A stretch of 64,000 bases of DNA from Streptomyces sp. NBC_00193 (GCF_026342735.1 NZ_JAPEMM010000002.1:124001-188000); one strand, 5' to 3'. Shown: positions 9,383 through 18,362, numbered from the stretch's first letter. Translations and numbers: made by a program. Notes: generated by a model from the sequence alone, not told the origin.

Positions 9383-9745
9383 CTATTGGCTGAGCCCACC
9401 AGTACCAAGGCCGTAGGTGGCCTGGAGGTCGTCACCTCTGAGGAGGCTGACGGTCACGGGAGCAAGCTCGGGATCGGCCAGGACCGCGGCTGCCAGGCAG
9501 GCGGGTGTTCGCTGATGGGCCGCCAGCCTCTGGATGCGGTGCCGGCGACAGCGTCCCGGATCGATGACCGTCGCCGCGGCCACCAGGGCCTTGAACCCGT
9601 TATCCTCGCCCGCTCCGCCCTCGCGGGAGGCCAGGTAGGAGAACGCCTCTTCCAGCGTGCCGACCGCCTGGTCCTGATCGCCGTCCCGGGCGAAGGCCTC
9701 CGCACGAGCGGCGAGCGCCGGCACCCGGTGGTCCGGGCTCGCCAT
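9383..9745 (-). CDS. Hypothetical protein or fragment, helical-repeat-like
   Basis: 120 aa with PALAARAEAFARDGDQDQAVGTLEEAFSYLA, suggestive of TPR-like helices; no named family. The frame is continuous with that of the PRC-barrel gene upstream, separated only by that gene's TAA and about 16 codons. The ATG at 9745 has no proper ribosome binding site. It may be the 3' remnant of a gene truncated by the adjacent transposase debris. Confidence 0.35.
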   Translation of the reverse strand: MASPDHRVPALAARAEAFARDGDQDQAVGTLEEAFSYLASREGGAGEDNGFKALVAAATVIDPGRCRRHRIQRLAAHQRTPACLAAAVLADPELAPVTVSLLRGDDLQATYGLGTGGLSQ

Positions 9746-9793
9746 CTCCAGGAGGCGTAGCAGTTCGTCGTCAACGTAGTGATGCCGGGCGTG

Positions 9794-10147
9794 TTACAGG
9801 CGGTGCGGTCCGTCGTAGTAGCCGCCGACCTGGCGGTGATAGTCCGCGTCATCGAGGTGCTTGTCCTTGTCGAACTCGGGAGCCTTCTTGATCTGCTCCT
9901 TCGTCCGGTCGACGTAGATCTTCTCGTCGTTGGCGTCGATCCGGCTGATCGTGCCCGCGGGCAGCAGGACTTCCTTGCCGAAGATCCACGGGCCGGTGTC
10001 GACCACGATGTACGAGGATCCGACTTCATCCGAGTGCTTGTCGACCTTGCCGATGGAACCGTCGCTCGCCTCGACCTTGTACCCCGTCAGATCCGACCCG
10101 CCCAGACGGCCGGCGGTCTCCCGGTAACCCCAAAAGTTTTCAGTCAT
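9794..10147 (-). CDS. PRC-barrel domain protein
   Basis: 117 aa. Residues about 15-85 carry the PRC-barrel pattern: LTGYKVEASDGSIGKVD, then SSYIVVDTGPWIFGKEVLLPAGTISRIDANDEKIYVD. A charged tail with HLDDADYHRQVGGYY follows. Such small proteins in Streptomyces are cytoplasmic and often encoded beside stress genes; their ligand is generally unknown. GGAGGAG lies 8 bases before the ATG at 10147 and decides this start over an upstream ATG at 10192. It is the first gene of a minus-strand group with the small membrane protein and SRPBCC gene upstream. Confidence 0.85.
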   Translation of the reverse strand: MTENFWGYRETAGRLGGSDLTGYKVEASDGSIGKVDKHSDEVGSSYIVVDTGPWIFGKEVLLPAGTISRIDANDEKIYVDRTKEQIKKAPEFDKDKHLDDADYHRQVGGYYDGPHRL

Positions 10148-10440
10148 GCGAAAAACAACTCCTCCGGTTGATTGGAGACTGAGGGGAATCACTTCCCCGG
10201 CAACTCTCCCTTTTCCGTATTGCGTTCACGGCGGAACTCTCGTTCCGTCCTGATCTTCCGCCTGCCCCGCATCTTTGCCCGTACACACCTAGATTTACCT
10301 CCGGGACCGGGGCGGCTGTCGATCGTTGGAGGTGAGCAGGTCCCTGCTGCGTCACGGCGACCGTCCCGACACTCTGCCCATTACACCCGATATCCGTTTT
10401 CACCCCGGTAGCGGAGAGATGGAGCCTGGACTTGGCGACA

Positions 10441-10488
10441 TGGCGGTGGCCTGTCCTACCCCGGTCGGGGGAGGACAGGCCACCGCCA
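10441..10488. terminator. Long near-perfect hairpin
   Basis: Arms 10441-10456 and 10473-10488 are perfectly complementary over 16 bp and pairing continues inward with one mismatch. It lies just downstream of the small membrane-protein gene on the minus strand, as a terminator would. No T-run is present, which is common in Streptomyces. Confidence 0.7.
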
Positions 10489-10520
10489 CACTGCCTCTGT
10501 ACTGGGATTTCGTGAGGAAG

Positions 10521-10683
10521 CTACCAGCGATACCACCGGCCGCTGCCACCCTTGGGCCGGGCGACGAATCCGATCAGCCACAGCACGAGGACCGCGATCG
10601 CGACCCACCAGAGTATTTTGATCGCGAAACCCGCACCGGCGAGAATCAGTACCAGCAGAACGAACGAGAAGCAGGGGAACCAT
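10521..10683 (-). pseudogene. Small hydrophobic membrane protein, frameshifted near its start
   Basis: The main frame encodes LVLILAGAGFAIKILWWVAIAVLVLWLIGFVARP and ends in a GRWYRW tail, the form of the widespread Streptomyces hydrophobic small protein (lmo0937/DUF5670-like) with two membrane helices. That frame has no start codon. An ATG with GGAGG 9 bases upstream (10683) begins MVPLLLV in the neighbouring frame and would join it after one base is removed near 10660. The span from ATG to stop is 163 bases, one more than a multiple of three. Either a one-base insertion has inactivated it or the base call is wrong. Confidence 0.65.
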
Positions 10684-10793
10684 AGTTATCAACCTCCGAG
10701 CAGTCATCTGCCCGACCTCCCCCCGAACATGCGCACAATACTTACCTGTTTCTTATTGGCGCAGGCGGGAAGATGTGCAGCCCGGTTTTCGAT

Positions 10794-11250
10794 TCATTGG
10801 CGTACCGGTGCGGCGAGTTCCGGTGTTTCCTCCACGACTACGGCCAGACGGGCGAGCATTCCGCGGTGCGGAGTTGCAGAGCGGCTTCACTCAGCGGGTT
10901 GTGCAGGGTTCCGCCCAGTCCGCGCAGGGGGTGCTCGTCGCAGACGACCAGGGTTTCCTCACCCCACGGTCGCAGCTGAAGGAAGATGCGCGCCGTGCCG
11001 ATCGGCGTGAATGACGCCTCCAGCTCCAGCTCCGTCGCGGGCTTCAGATGGCGCACGGTCGTCACCCCCTGGGCCGAACAGGGCCCGAGCCGCACGGTGT
11101 AGCAGAGCCGGGAGCCGACCGCGGGCCAGCCTCATCGAGCGGGACGGATTCCGAAGGCCTTACGATCCACCGTCCGTACTGGGTCGGATCGGCCAGCACG
11201 GCCCACACGGCGGACGGGGTCCGTCGGATCAGCCGATTACGTACGGCCAC
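10794..11250 (-). pseudogene. SRPBCC (START-like) protein with two frameshifts
   Basis: The GTG start at 11250 is preceded by GGAGGAGGG. The reading VAVRNRLIRRTPSAVWAVLADPTQYGRW is the SRPBCC N-terminus. The middle (YTVRLGPCSAQGVTTVRHLKP, FTPIGTARIFLQLRPWGEETLVV, PLRGLGGTLHN) is in another frame after a shift near 11125. The C-terminal helix (MLARLAVVVEETPELAAPV) is in a third after a shift near 10860. The total of 457 bases is not a multiple of three. The family forms a helix-grip ligand pocket; it is often near stress-response genes. Confidence 0.7.
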
Positions 11251-11633
11251 AGGTAATCCCTCCTCCCGGAAAAGCACGGCCACCTCCAGCGGCGCAAGTT
11301 GCCGATCCCTCGAGGCCGCCACGTGAATCCGAACGGAGGTGTGGTGTGCCGCAGCAGGCCGAGGCCTTGGTTGCCCTGCCCCGAACGGGGGACTACGGCA
11401 CGCCGGGCTTCTGCCCCCGCCCCGCCCGCACATGCCACCCACCATCCGTTTCCCCTCGCCTACGTGGCTGACCACCCGGGCACCTCGCCGCACTCTCCGT
11501 TGGGCACCGGGTTCAGGATTCGGCAGAGCTATTCGGGAGAATTGGGCTCATAGATGAGGAGATGCCTAGCCCGTGCATCCGCAGGGCACCGGGGAGGCGA
11601 AAACCATAGCGACGTTCTCCTTTCTGCGACGCG

Positions 11634-12883
11634 ATGTACCTTCCTGCCGTGCGGGCGGGGAGGCGAGCCCTACCGACGGAGGCTGATGTGGCGCAGGAGC
11701 GGATCGGACTCGCCGAGGTACTCACGGCTGCGGAGGCTGCCGCGCCGGTGGACTCCCTGGACGTGGTGGCACGGAACCTGCGGGACCGGTTCGGGGCACG
11801 GTACGTGTCGTTCCTGTTCGTCGACATCGTTGGCCGGCGCCTGCTGCGCGTCCACGACACCGCGGTCACCTAACACGAGGACCGTGCTGAGCAGGTTCCT
11901 CTGGCGGGCAGCAGTGTCTACGACGAGGTCTTGCGCTCCCAGAGGCTGGTGCTTGCGGCTGATGGCGGGCAAGGGCAGCGGGTACTGGCGCCGGTGACGA
12001 ACCGCGGTGACACCATCGGAGTCCTGGAGGTCTTCCTCCCGGAGGTCAGTGCGCAGGTGCTGGCGCAGGTGGAGGAGGCCGCGCACGCTCTGGCGTACAT
12101 TCTCGTGACCGATCGCCGGTTCACCGACCTGTACCACTGGGGCAACCGCACCACCACCGTCAGCCTCGCCGCGGAGATCCAGCGCCAGCTCCTGCCCACC
12201 GCTGCTGCCTGCGAAGCCCCGCAGTTCACGCTCGCCGGCGCCCTGGTCCCCGCCTCCACCATCGCCGGGGACACCTACGACTACAGCCTCGACGCCCGCA
12301 CCCTGCCCCTGTCCATCACGGACGCCATGGGCCACGACGTCGACGCCTCCCTGATGGCCACCCTCCTCGCCAACGCCTCCCGAGGCGCCCGCCGCGCCGG
12401 CGAGACCTCGCCGAACAGGCCCGCCAAGTCCACCAGGCCCTCCTCGACCACGGGCGCCAGACCATGGCCACCGGCAAGCTCCTGCGCATCGCCCTGGACG
12501 GAACCCGTGCCCAGCTCGTCAACGCCGGCCACCCCTGGCCCCTCCTCGTGCGCGAGGGCGCGGTCACCGAACTGCGGCTGGCCGTGAACCTGCCCTTCGG
12601 CTGCGCCAGTCTCCAGACGCCCTACTCGGTCCAGGACCTCGACCTGCAACCCGGTGACCGCCTCCTGCTCCACACCGACGGCATGCAAGAACGCGACGCC
12701 GAAGCCGTCGATCTCCCGGCACTCCTGCGGAAAACCGCGGCAGAGCACCCGCGCGAAGTCGTGCGCACCCTGGTCGGCGCCGTCAGCGACGCGTACGACG
12801 GCGGTCCGCCGAAGGACGACGCGACCGTCCTGTGCCTGGACTGGCACGGACCCCGCAGCGAAAGCACCCGGACGAGCGCCTGA
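11634..12883 (+). pseudogene. GAF-like/PP2C (SpoIIE/RsbU-type) phosphatase, broken twice
   Basis: Reassembled, this is a phosphoserine phosphatase of about 415 aa for a partner-switching system. The N-terminal sensor-like half (IGLAEVLTAAEAAAPVDSLDVVARNL, FGARYVSFLFVDIVGRRLL) is followed by a TAA at 11871-11873 in frame. Reading resumes as YDEVLRSQRLV and NRGDTIGVLEVFLPE, then the PP2C core (AAEIQRQLLP, DTYDYSLDARTL, ITDAMGHDVDASLMATLL). After GARRAG a one-base loss near 12405 shifts to ALLDHGRQTMATGKLLRIAL, LVNAGHPWPLL, GDRLLLHTDGMQERDAE and DDATVLCLDWHG. It would dephosphorylate a STAS antagonist; the STAS and RsbW-like genes follow directly. Confidence 0.8.
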
Positions 12884-12986
12884 TCCCGGAACAGGCACAA
12901 GCGACTGCGACCAGGTAAACCAGGATGAGCACCGGCAAAAAGGGCAGGCGCTGGGCAAGCCCACCCGCACTGTGGAGGGAGACTCC

Positions 12987-13388
12987 GTGGTTCCGCCCAT
13001 GCTCGTCCTCGACCGGCCCGTTTCACGGACCGGCCGGCCCACGACGACAGCACGGGCCGCCACCGACGACTTCCTCCGCCACGCAGCCCAGGTCCGGACC
13101 CCTGCCCGGCCCGAATACACCGACGCGGTCCTCCTGGTCGTCACCGAACTCGTCGCCAACGCGATCCGCCACACCGACGGGCCCGCCGCCCTCCACCTGG
13201 AACTCCATGACGACCACGTGGAGATCCGCGTCACCGACGCCAGCCCCAAGCCTGCGGAACCCCGCCCGCCCCAGACCGACGGCAACGGCGGCTACGGATG
13301 GCACCTCATCAACCGCCTCACCACCCACACCCACACCGAACCCACGCCCGACGGCGGAAAGACCATCTACGCCCACGCCCCCTGGTAG
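12987..13388 (+). CDS. RsbW-like anti-sigma/ATP-binding kinase
   Basis: 133 aa HATPase_c_2 protein. The N-box is LLVVTELVANAIRHT, followed by LELHDDHVEIRVTDASP and a glycine-rich lid, DGNGGYGWHLINRLTTH. Proteins of this type phosphorylate STAS antagonists or bind sigma factors in the cytoplasm. GTG at 12987 is chosen because GGAGGGA lies 6 bases upstream and the conserved part begins soon after. The gene is intact and lies between a broken PP2C phosphatase and an intact STAS protein, so the trio would have formed one switch. Confidence 0.85.
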   Translation: MVPPMLVLDRPVSRTGRPTTTARAATDDFLRHAAQVRTPARPEYTDAVLLVVTELVANAIRHTDGPAALHLELHDDHVEIRVTDASPKPAEPRPPQTDGNGGYGWHLINRLTTHTHTEPTPDGGKTIYAHAPW

Positions 13389-13667
13389 GGCCGCCGGCCC
13401 AGACCCATGCGCGGTCCCGTCCCTGGTGGGAACACATGGCCGGGTCCTGTCTGGCCTCTGCGGCGGGGGCGTGACACGCTCAAAGGACAACCAGCCTGGT
13501 CTGGTGGGAGACCCCGCACCGCCCGGAGGCCGGCCTCGGGTGGCCGATGGAGGGTACGGGTGGTCTCGCTCGGCTTCGCGCGACCCAAGGCGGCCGCGCG
13601 CTTGACGGCCTTCTCCGCCCGAATCCGGGAGCCGACCGCAATGGGCTCCGATCCGAAGGCGGATCCG

Positions 13668-13991
13668 ATGACCACGCACCCCACCCAGAACCTCTCCTCG
13701 ACGACGTCCACCGGGCCCCGCACTGTCCTGACCATCGCCGGCGCGATCGACATGGACACCTGCCCGCACATCACCGCAACCCTCGACCTCGTCACTCTGG
13801 ATGGCCGCACGCTCGTCCTGGACCTGTCGGCCATCACCTTCATGGACTCCAGCGGCCTCAACCTGCTCCTCACCCTCCGCAACCGCGCCGAAGCCGAACA
13901 GGGCACGCTGGAACTGTGCGGACTTCCCGACCAGGCCCTGCGCCTCCTGGACATCACCGGAGCACGCGATCTCTTCACCCTCACCCCGTAG
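13668..13991 (+). CDS. STAS-domain anti-sigma factor antagonist
   Basis: 107 aa. A STAS fold is shown by RTVLTIAGAIDMDTCPHI, the conserved LVLDLSAITFMDSSGLNLLLTL with the phosphorylatable Ser in DSSGL, and a C-terminal LRLLDITGARDLFTL. It should bind the RsbW-like protein encoded just upstream and release a sigma factor when unphosphorylated. An ATG at 13641 in the same frame would add nine residues; AAGGCGG six bases before 13668 favours the shorter form. Confidence 0.85.
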   Translation: MTTHPTQNLSSTTSTGPRTVLTIAGAIDMDTCPHITATLDLVTLDGRTLVLDLSAITFMDSSGLNLLLTLRNRAEAEQGTLELCGLPDQALRLLDITGARDLFTLTP

Positions 13992-14502
13992 TCCGCGTGG
14001 TCCACGACGGCGCAGTGGCGTCTTGCTGCCCTGACCTGGGTAGCGCCGATCCCCCTGCTGCGCGTGCAAGTCACGCGCAACTACCGGCCGGCCCGTCCCC
14101 GGTCAGTGGCCGAGGGCGTTCTTGAGCTGCTGTTCGGTCATCGTCGAGCGGCCCTCGATGCCACGCCCGCTGGTTGTGTGATGTCACCTTCATGGTGCGT
14201 GCAGGTGCGCGCACCCTCACCGGCGTATCCCGTCCTGGGCCTGCGCTCGGGCAGCGGCCCTTGGGCTACGCAACGGTGCGCTCCGGTCACCGACGTCCAG
14301 GCCCCGGGGCACGGCCAGGCCCTGGGATCAACGGACGCCCGGGAACACCTCGCGTGCGGGCGCAGTAGGGCGGTGCGGTCGGCGGGCGGAGGCGGCTCGG
14401 CGTTCTCTTCTCAAGCAGACCCGACCTGCCGTGACCTTCGCCCCGTCGCCTGCCCGCCGACGCCAGCGGGCAAGCACAGGAGTCAGTCGCCTGTGGAGGC
14501 GG
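13992..14502. other. Intergenic region with a short gene remnant
   Basis: On the minus strand near 14105-14168 the codons spell GIEGRSTMTEQQLKNALGH and stop, resembling the C-terminal Rho_N-like tail of small Streptomyces stress or plasmid proteins. The rest of that gene is absent. Otherwise I see no gene or repeat between the STAS gene and the MerR-like gene. Confidence 0.4.
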
Positions 14503-14841
14503 TCAGCGGTCGGTCGCTTCCGCGGCACGCCGGTATTCGGCGTTGATGCGCTGGGCTTCCTCGAGCTGGTCTTCCAGGATCACGATCCGGCACGCGGATT
14601 CGATCGGGGTGCCCTGGTCCACGAGCTCCCGCGCGCGGGCGGCGACACGCAGCTGGTAGCGGGAGTAGCGGCGGTGGCCGCCTGCGGAGCGGAGCGGGGT
14701 GATGAGGCGGGCTTCGCCGATGGCGCGGAGGAAGCCCTGAGTGGTGCCGAGCATCTCGGCGGCCCGGCCCATCGTGTAGGCGGGGAAGTCGTCGTCGTCC
14801 AGGTGGCCGCCGAGGGGGCCGATCGGATTCTCTGCTGTCAT
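14503..14841 (-). CDS. MerR-family-like transcriptional regulator
   Basis: 112 aa. The winged-helix part is clear: FPAYTMGRAAEMLGTTQGFLRAIGEARLI then TPLRSAGGHRRYSRYQL, the MerR/BldC-type DNA-binding motif. A helical stretch (ARELVDQGTPIESACRIVILEDQLEEAQ) follows, but there is no cysteine-rich effector domain, so a small-molecule or protein signal is unknown. It is divergent from the second STAS gene and has a perfect inverted repeat just upstream of its start. Confidence 0.85.
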   Translation of the reverse strand: MTAENPIGPLGGHLDDDDFPAYTMGRAAEMLGTTQGFLRAIGEARLITPLRSAGGHRRYSRYQLRVAARARELVDQGTPIESACRIVILEDQLEEAQRINAEYRRAAEATDR

Positions 14842-14868
14842 GTGTGCCTCTCTGTGGAAACGCGTGGA

Positions 14869-14900
14869 GGGGCCCTGGCGCCTATAAGCGCCAGGGCCCC
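14869..14900. promoter_or_regulatory. Perfect 13-bp inverted repeat upstream of the MerR-like gene
   Basis: Arms 14869-14881 and 14888-14900 (GGGGCCCTGGCGC and its complement) with a CTATAA centre lie 28 bases upstream of the regulator's ATG. The AT-rich centre between two GC arms suits an autoregulatory MerR operator. It could instead be a terminator for a lost gene. Confidence 0.5.
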
Positions 14901-15136
14901 GAAGGAACTGCTACACCATCTGCCGGCCCTGATCGTGCGCCGGCCTTCTGTGTCCGCCTGCCCGACCGGAATGCTGCCGGGGCTGCGGGGATCGCGGTTG
15001 CTTGACCGGAGACCACCTCACTATCGATGTCCTGCGGTACCCGGACTCAACTGTCCGTCCGGGCGATCCTGATGGTGCTCGGCTCCTCCGTTCTTCCCTC
15101 TGGGATCACTTCACTGCCGGATACTGCTCTCACTGC

Positions 15137-15362
15137 GGTACTGCACCTACTGGTACTGCTGGTGACACGGGTACTGCTGGTGATGCGAACTGCTCAGCGG
15201 CCTGTTCTAGCGCCGCGCTCCGGCAGCCAGCCCCGTTGCCCATCGTGCGTCTACTCTGGCTTGGAACCCCACTGCCGAACTTCCCGGTGCGCGCGCCCGC
15301 AGCCGACACCTTCACCGAGGTACCACTCACTTCTCTGCTGGGTACTGCCACTGCGGTACTGC
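15137..15362 (+). repeat. Cluster of GGTACTGC repeats
   Basis: Five exact GGTACTGC octamers occur at 15137, 15152, 15170, 15341 and 15355. Two of them extend to a 14-base direct repeat (GGTACTGCTGGTGA) with 18-base spacing. Two further GGTACC sites lie in the same stretch (15034-15330). The surrounding 14901-15687 has no convincing gene: the open frame at 15002-15550 uses codons unlike its neighbours and matches no family. Iteron, protein-binding array or decayed repeat coding are all possible. Confidence 0.55.
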
Positions 15363-15687
15363 TCGCGGCGGCCCCTGATCACTACGGGCCACCCGGTCCG
15401 GCCGTCAGTCCCGTCGCCGTCCTGCACAAGCTTCTGGCTTCGACACTCCACGACCGCACCGCACTGCGGACTGCAACTACCTGTACCACTGCCCGGCAGT
15501 TCGTCTCTGCCAGGCCCTTCGCTCTCTCTGGGCTACGAGAGAAACCATAACCAGACCACAGCCCAATGTCTACTCCGGCCAGCGTAGATTTTCGTGACCG
15601 CCTCTATGAGGAACACGACTGCCTCGCACAGAGGAAATCGACGCTGGCGGGACCCTGAACCTGGCGGGCGCCCTCTACGCTGAGCAC

Positions 15688-16044
15688 ATGGAAGACGCGC
15701 AGAACCGTATTCCGCCCCTAGAGGTGGAGAAGGATGGCCAGCAGGTGATCGTGCATGTCGGCGGCGAGATGGACATCGACCAGGCCCCGCTCCTCGCCGA
15801 GGCCCTTCGCACTCTGATCACCCAGAGCGACTGTCCGCCCGAGGTCGTCCTCGACCTGACCGAGCTCGCCTTCTGCGACTCCTCCGGCCTCAACGCCCTC
15901 CTCCAGGCCCGCCTCACCGCCATCGAGCACGGCCGGCGCATCAGCCTCCACGCCCCCAACCAGCAAGTCACCAAGCTCCTCGAAATCACCGGCACCCGCC
16001 AGCTCTTCCCGATCACCGGCACCCACGAAGACCAGGCCGAATAG
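15688..16044 (+). CDS. STAS-domain anti-sigma factor antagonist
   Basis: 118 aa. It has the STAS pattern: QQVIVHVGGEMDIDQAPLLAEAL, VVLDLTELAFCDSSGLNALLQ with the target Ser in CDSSGL, and VTKLLEITGTRQLFPI. It is a second antagonist in this block, similar to but clearly distinct from the one at 13668, so the RsbW-like kinase may serve two partners or a kinase elsewhere. The ATG is at 15688; no regulatory partner is directly adjacent. Confidence 0.88.
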   Translation: MEDAQNRIPPLEVEKDGQQVIVHVGGEMDIDQAPLLAEALRTLITQSDCPPEVVLDLTELAFCDSSGLNALLQARLTAIEHGRRISLHAPNQQVTKLLEITGTRQLFPITGTHEDQAE

Positions 16045-16216
16045 CCCCCCCGGATCGGTGAGGTCGCCCCAGGGCGATCCGGCACCCAGATCACCCGGCC
16101 GACGCCGTCCGGCCGGGTGATCTGCACGCCTGCGCCCGGCCATGTGCCGCAGTCCCGGCCCGGTACGCGCGAGGATGCACAGGCGAAACCGTTCCCCTCC
16201 CGCTGGAGTCCGTCCC

Positions 16217-16492
16217 GTGCTCGAACGCAAGCAACTGAAGAACCGTGCCCAGGTCACCTTCGTCCTCCCCGAGGACACCCCCGACGGGCCGGTCAGCGTG
16301 GTCGGCGACTTCAACCACTGGAACCCCGCCGCCCACCCCCTCGAACCCCGCGGCGACGGGACGCGTGCCGCAACGGTCACACTCCCCCGCCGCAGCGCCC
16401 ACTCCTTCCGCTACCTCGCCGCCGGCGACTACTGGTTCAACGACCACGAAGCCGACGGCCACGACGGCGCCAACAGCCGCATCCACACCTGA
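16217..16492 (+). CDS. Isoamylase-N/CBM48-like small protein
   Basis: 91 aa. The whole protein is one early-set beta-sandwich: RAQVTFVLPEDTPDGPVSVVGDFNHWNP, RAATVTLPRRSAHSFRYLAAGDYWFND, then GANSRIHT. It resembles the glycogen-binding domain of branching enzymes and of stand-alone Streptomyces proteins. It may bind alpha-glucans; no catalytic domain is attached. The GTG at 16217 has GGAG eight bases upstream and marks the domain start; the open frame upstream is not conserved. Confidence 0.82.
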   Translation: MLERKQLKNRAQVTFVLPEDTPDGPVSVVGDFNHWNPAAHPLEPRGDGTRAATVTLPRRSAHSFRYLAAGDYWFNDHEADGHDGANSRIHT

Positions 16493-16724
16493 CCCGCGGT
16501 CGTCTGCCCCCGTCTAACTGTGACGAACGTGCGTTTGCGTCATGGAAGTTCAATCGGACCTGGCCGGAGCCCCCGGGGACTCCTTTTCGCCAAGCTTGAT
16601 CGTCTGGAGGCCGAGCCCTGCTGGTGATGTTTCCGCAGGGGCGGTGGTGGCTACGGTTCCCGCGGTCTGCGCGCTGTTCCGGTCGTGTCCGGGGCGGTGC
16701 TTGTCTGCGGGAAAGGGCGTGGTC

Positions 16725-17820
16725 ATGGCCGTATCGGTGCCGGGCGTGTATGTGGAGGAGCTCTTGGAGGCGGGGGTGTCGGTGGGGAGCGGGCCTACGG
16801 CCGTCCCGGTTTTCCTGGCGGACCTGGGCTTCGCTGCGGCTTCGGTGCTGCGGCTGAACAACTGGCTGGAGTTCACCGAGCGGGGCGAGGAGGCGCTCGC
16901 CTCGGTGACCGGGCTGGTCCTGCGCGGGTATTTCGCGAACGGTGGCGGCTACTGCTACCTGGTCAACACCACCGGCCGCACTCCCGCGCAGGCGCTGCCG
17001 GACCTGGAGGCCTACCCCGACATCACCATGCTCCTCGCCCCCGGCCTGTGGGACCGGGGCGCGCAGACGGCCGGTGAATGGGCCGGCGCGCTGGTCCGGT
17101 ACGCGGCGGCCCACAAGGCGATGGCGATCTTGCACGCCGACCGGGACCAGGACGCGGCGGGTGCCGCCGCGGCCGTGGCCGCCTGGGACCTGAACGAGTT
17201 CGCGGCGGTCTATCACCCCTGGGTCCAGCAGCCCATCGCGGGCGGTGAGACCGTGGCGGTGCCGCCAGGTGGGCGTGGTGGCGGGTACCTGGGTGCGGTG
17301 TGACGCCGTACGCGGGGTGTGGAAGGCGCCGGCCAACGTCGCCCTCCAGGGCGTGAGCGGCCCGACCCTGAAGGTCAGCGACACAGATCAGTCCGAGCAC
17401 CCCTCGGTGAACTTCATCCGCGAGTTCCCCCGTGTCGGCACCGTGGTCTGGGGAGCGCGCACCGCGGCGGCCCCGGCCACGGCCGGCGACTGGCGGTACA
17501 TCCCCGTACGCCGCCTGTGCAGCGTCATCGAGCGGGACGTCCAGACCGCCCTGAAGACGGTCGTCTTCGAGCCCAACGGACCTGCCACCTGGGAAGCCGT
17601 CCGCGCTGCGGTCGACAACTACCTCTACAACCTGTGGAAGCAGGGCGCCCTCATGGGCCACACCCCGGCCGAGGCCTATTTCGTCCAGGTCGGCAAAGGC
17701 GTGACCATGACGGACGAGGACATCAAGAACGGCACCCTCGTGATGAAGATCGGCGTGGCCGCCCTGCGCCCTGCCGAGTTCATCACCCTCGAATTCACGC
17801 AAGCCGTCGCGGCAGCCTGA
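16725..17820 (+). pseudogene. Contractile phage-tail-like sheath protein with a frameshift
   Basis: Translated across one shift, it gives a sheath of about 364 aa. The N-terminal segment starts MAVSVPGVYVEE and has LEFTERGEEA and ANGGGYCYLVN; an AAA/subtilisin-like sheath core follows. After position 17268, at a GGTGGGCGTGG run, the frame changes and the C-terminal domain continues: WVRCDAVRGVWKAPANVAL, FIREFPRVGTVVWGART, YIPVRRLCSVIERDVQTAL, AEAYFVQVG. The span is 1096 bases, one more than a multiple of three. No tube, baseplate, spike or ATPase gene is in the window, so it is an orphan of a contractile injection or tail system. Confidence 0.8.
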
Positions 17821-17945
17821 TCCATGCAGGTGTGGTGTCCGGCCCCACCCGGCCACCACACCTTCGAGCACCCCGCCGGGAGAGCTCCCGCGGCACGCGC
17901 TCTTCCGTGATGGCAACGCTCCACGGGCTTACCAGCGGCTCCCGA

Positions 17946-18362
17946 TCAGCGCAGGTGTGTAAGTCGCAGCAGGGCTTCACTGCGGACATCTGGGTTTCTG
18001 TCCACTGCCAGCGTCCGAAGTTCCGCGATCAGCTCGGCGCGGTCCTGCCCGGTCGCCCAGCGTGGGTCGCAATCAAGTTCCGCAGCGAGCTGATCGGCGG
18101 TTCCCTGATCAGAGGCGACTGCGCGCGCAGCGAGCACGGCCCGCAGGCCGGCCACATCGCCCCGAGCCAGGAGAGCCAACGCAGTGTCCGAGGTCACGCC
18201 GGTGTCCTGAGCGTCTAGCAACAGACGGTGCAGGACACCGGCGACACCCTCAATCTGCGGTGCTGCCGCCAGAAATCGTCCCGCCTCAGCCCGCACAAAC
18301 GAGTCCGGCGATTCCGCTGCGGCGATCGCGTCGCAAAGCCCTTGCTCGGTGAAGTCTTCCAC
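17946..18362 (-). CDS. Helical-repeat (HEAT-like) hypothetical protein
   Basis: 138 aa from GTG 18362. It reads as alternating helices: AIAAAESPDSFVRAEAGRFLA, GVAGVLHRLLLDAQDTGV, TALALLARGDVAGLRAVLAA, PDVRSEALLRLTHLR. HEAT-like proteins of this size are common as immunity or scaffold proteins in polymorphic-toxin regions. It faces the SMI1/KNR4 gene at 18651 divergently. The open frame continues upstream to 18596 but that portion looks non-coding; the start is therefore approximate. Confidence 0.6.
   Translation of the reverse strand: MEDFTEQGLCDAIAAAESPDSFVRAEAGRFLAAAPQIEGVAGVLHRLLLDAQDTGVTSDTALALLARGDVAGLRAVLAARAVASDQGTADQLAAELDCDPRWATGQDRAELIAELRTLAVDRNPDVRSEALLRLTHLR

Noticed and set aside
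15002..15550. A 182-residue protein over the GGTACTGC cluster
   Set aside because: It has no recognisable domain, no clear ribosome binding site and codon use unlike neighbouring genes.
16725..17820. A complete contractile injection system
   Set aside because: Only the sheath is present; every other component is absent within the window.
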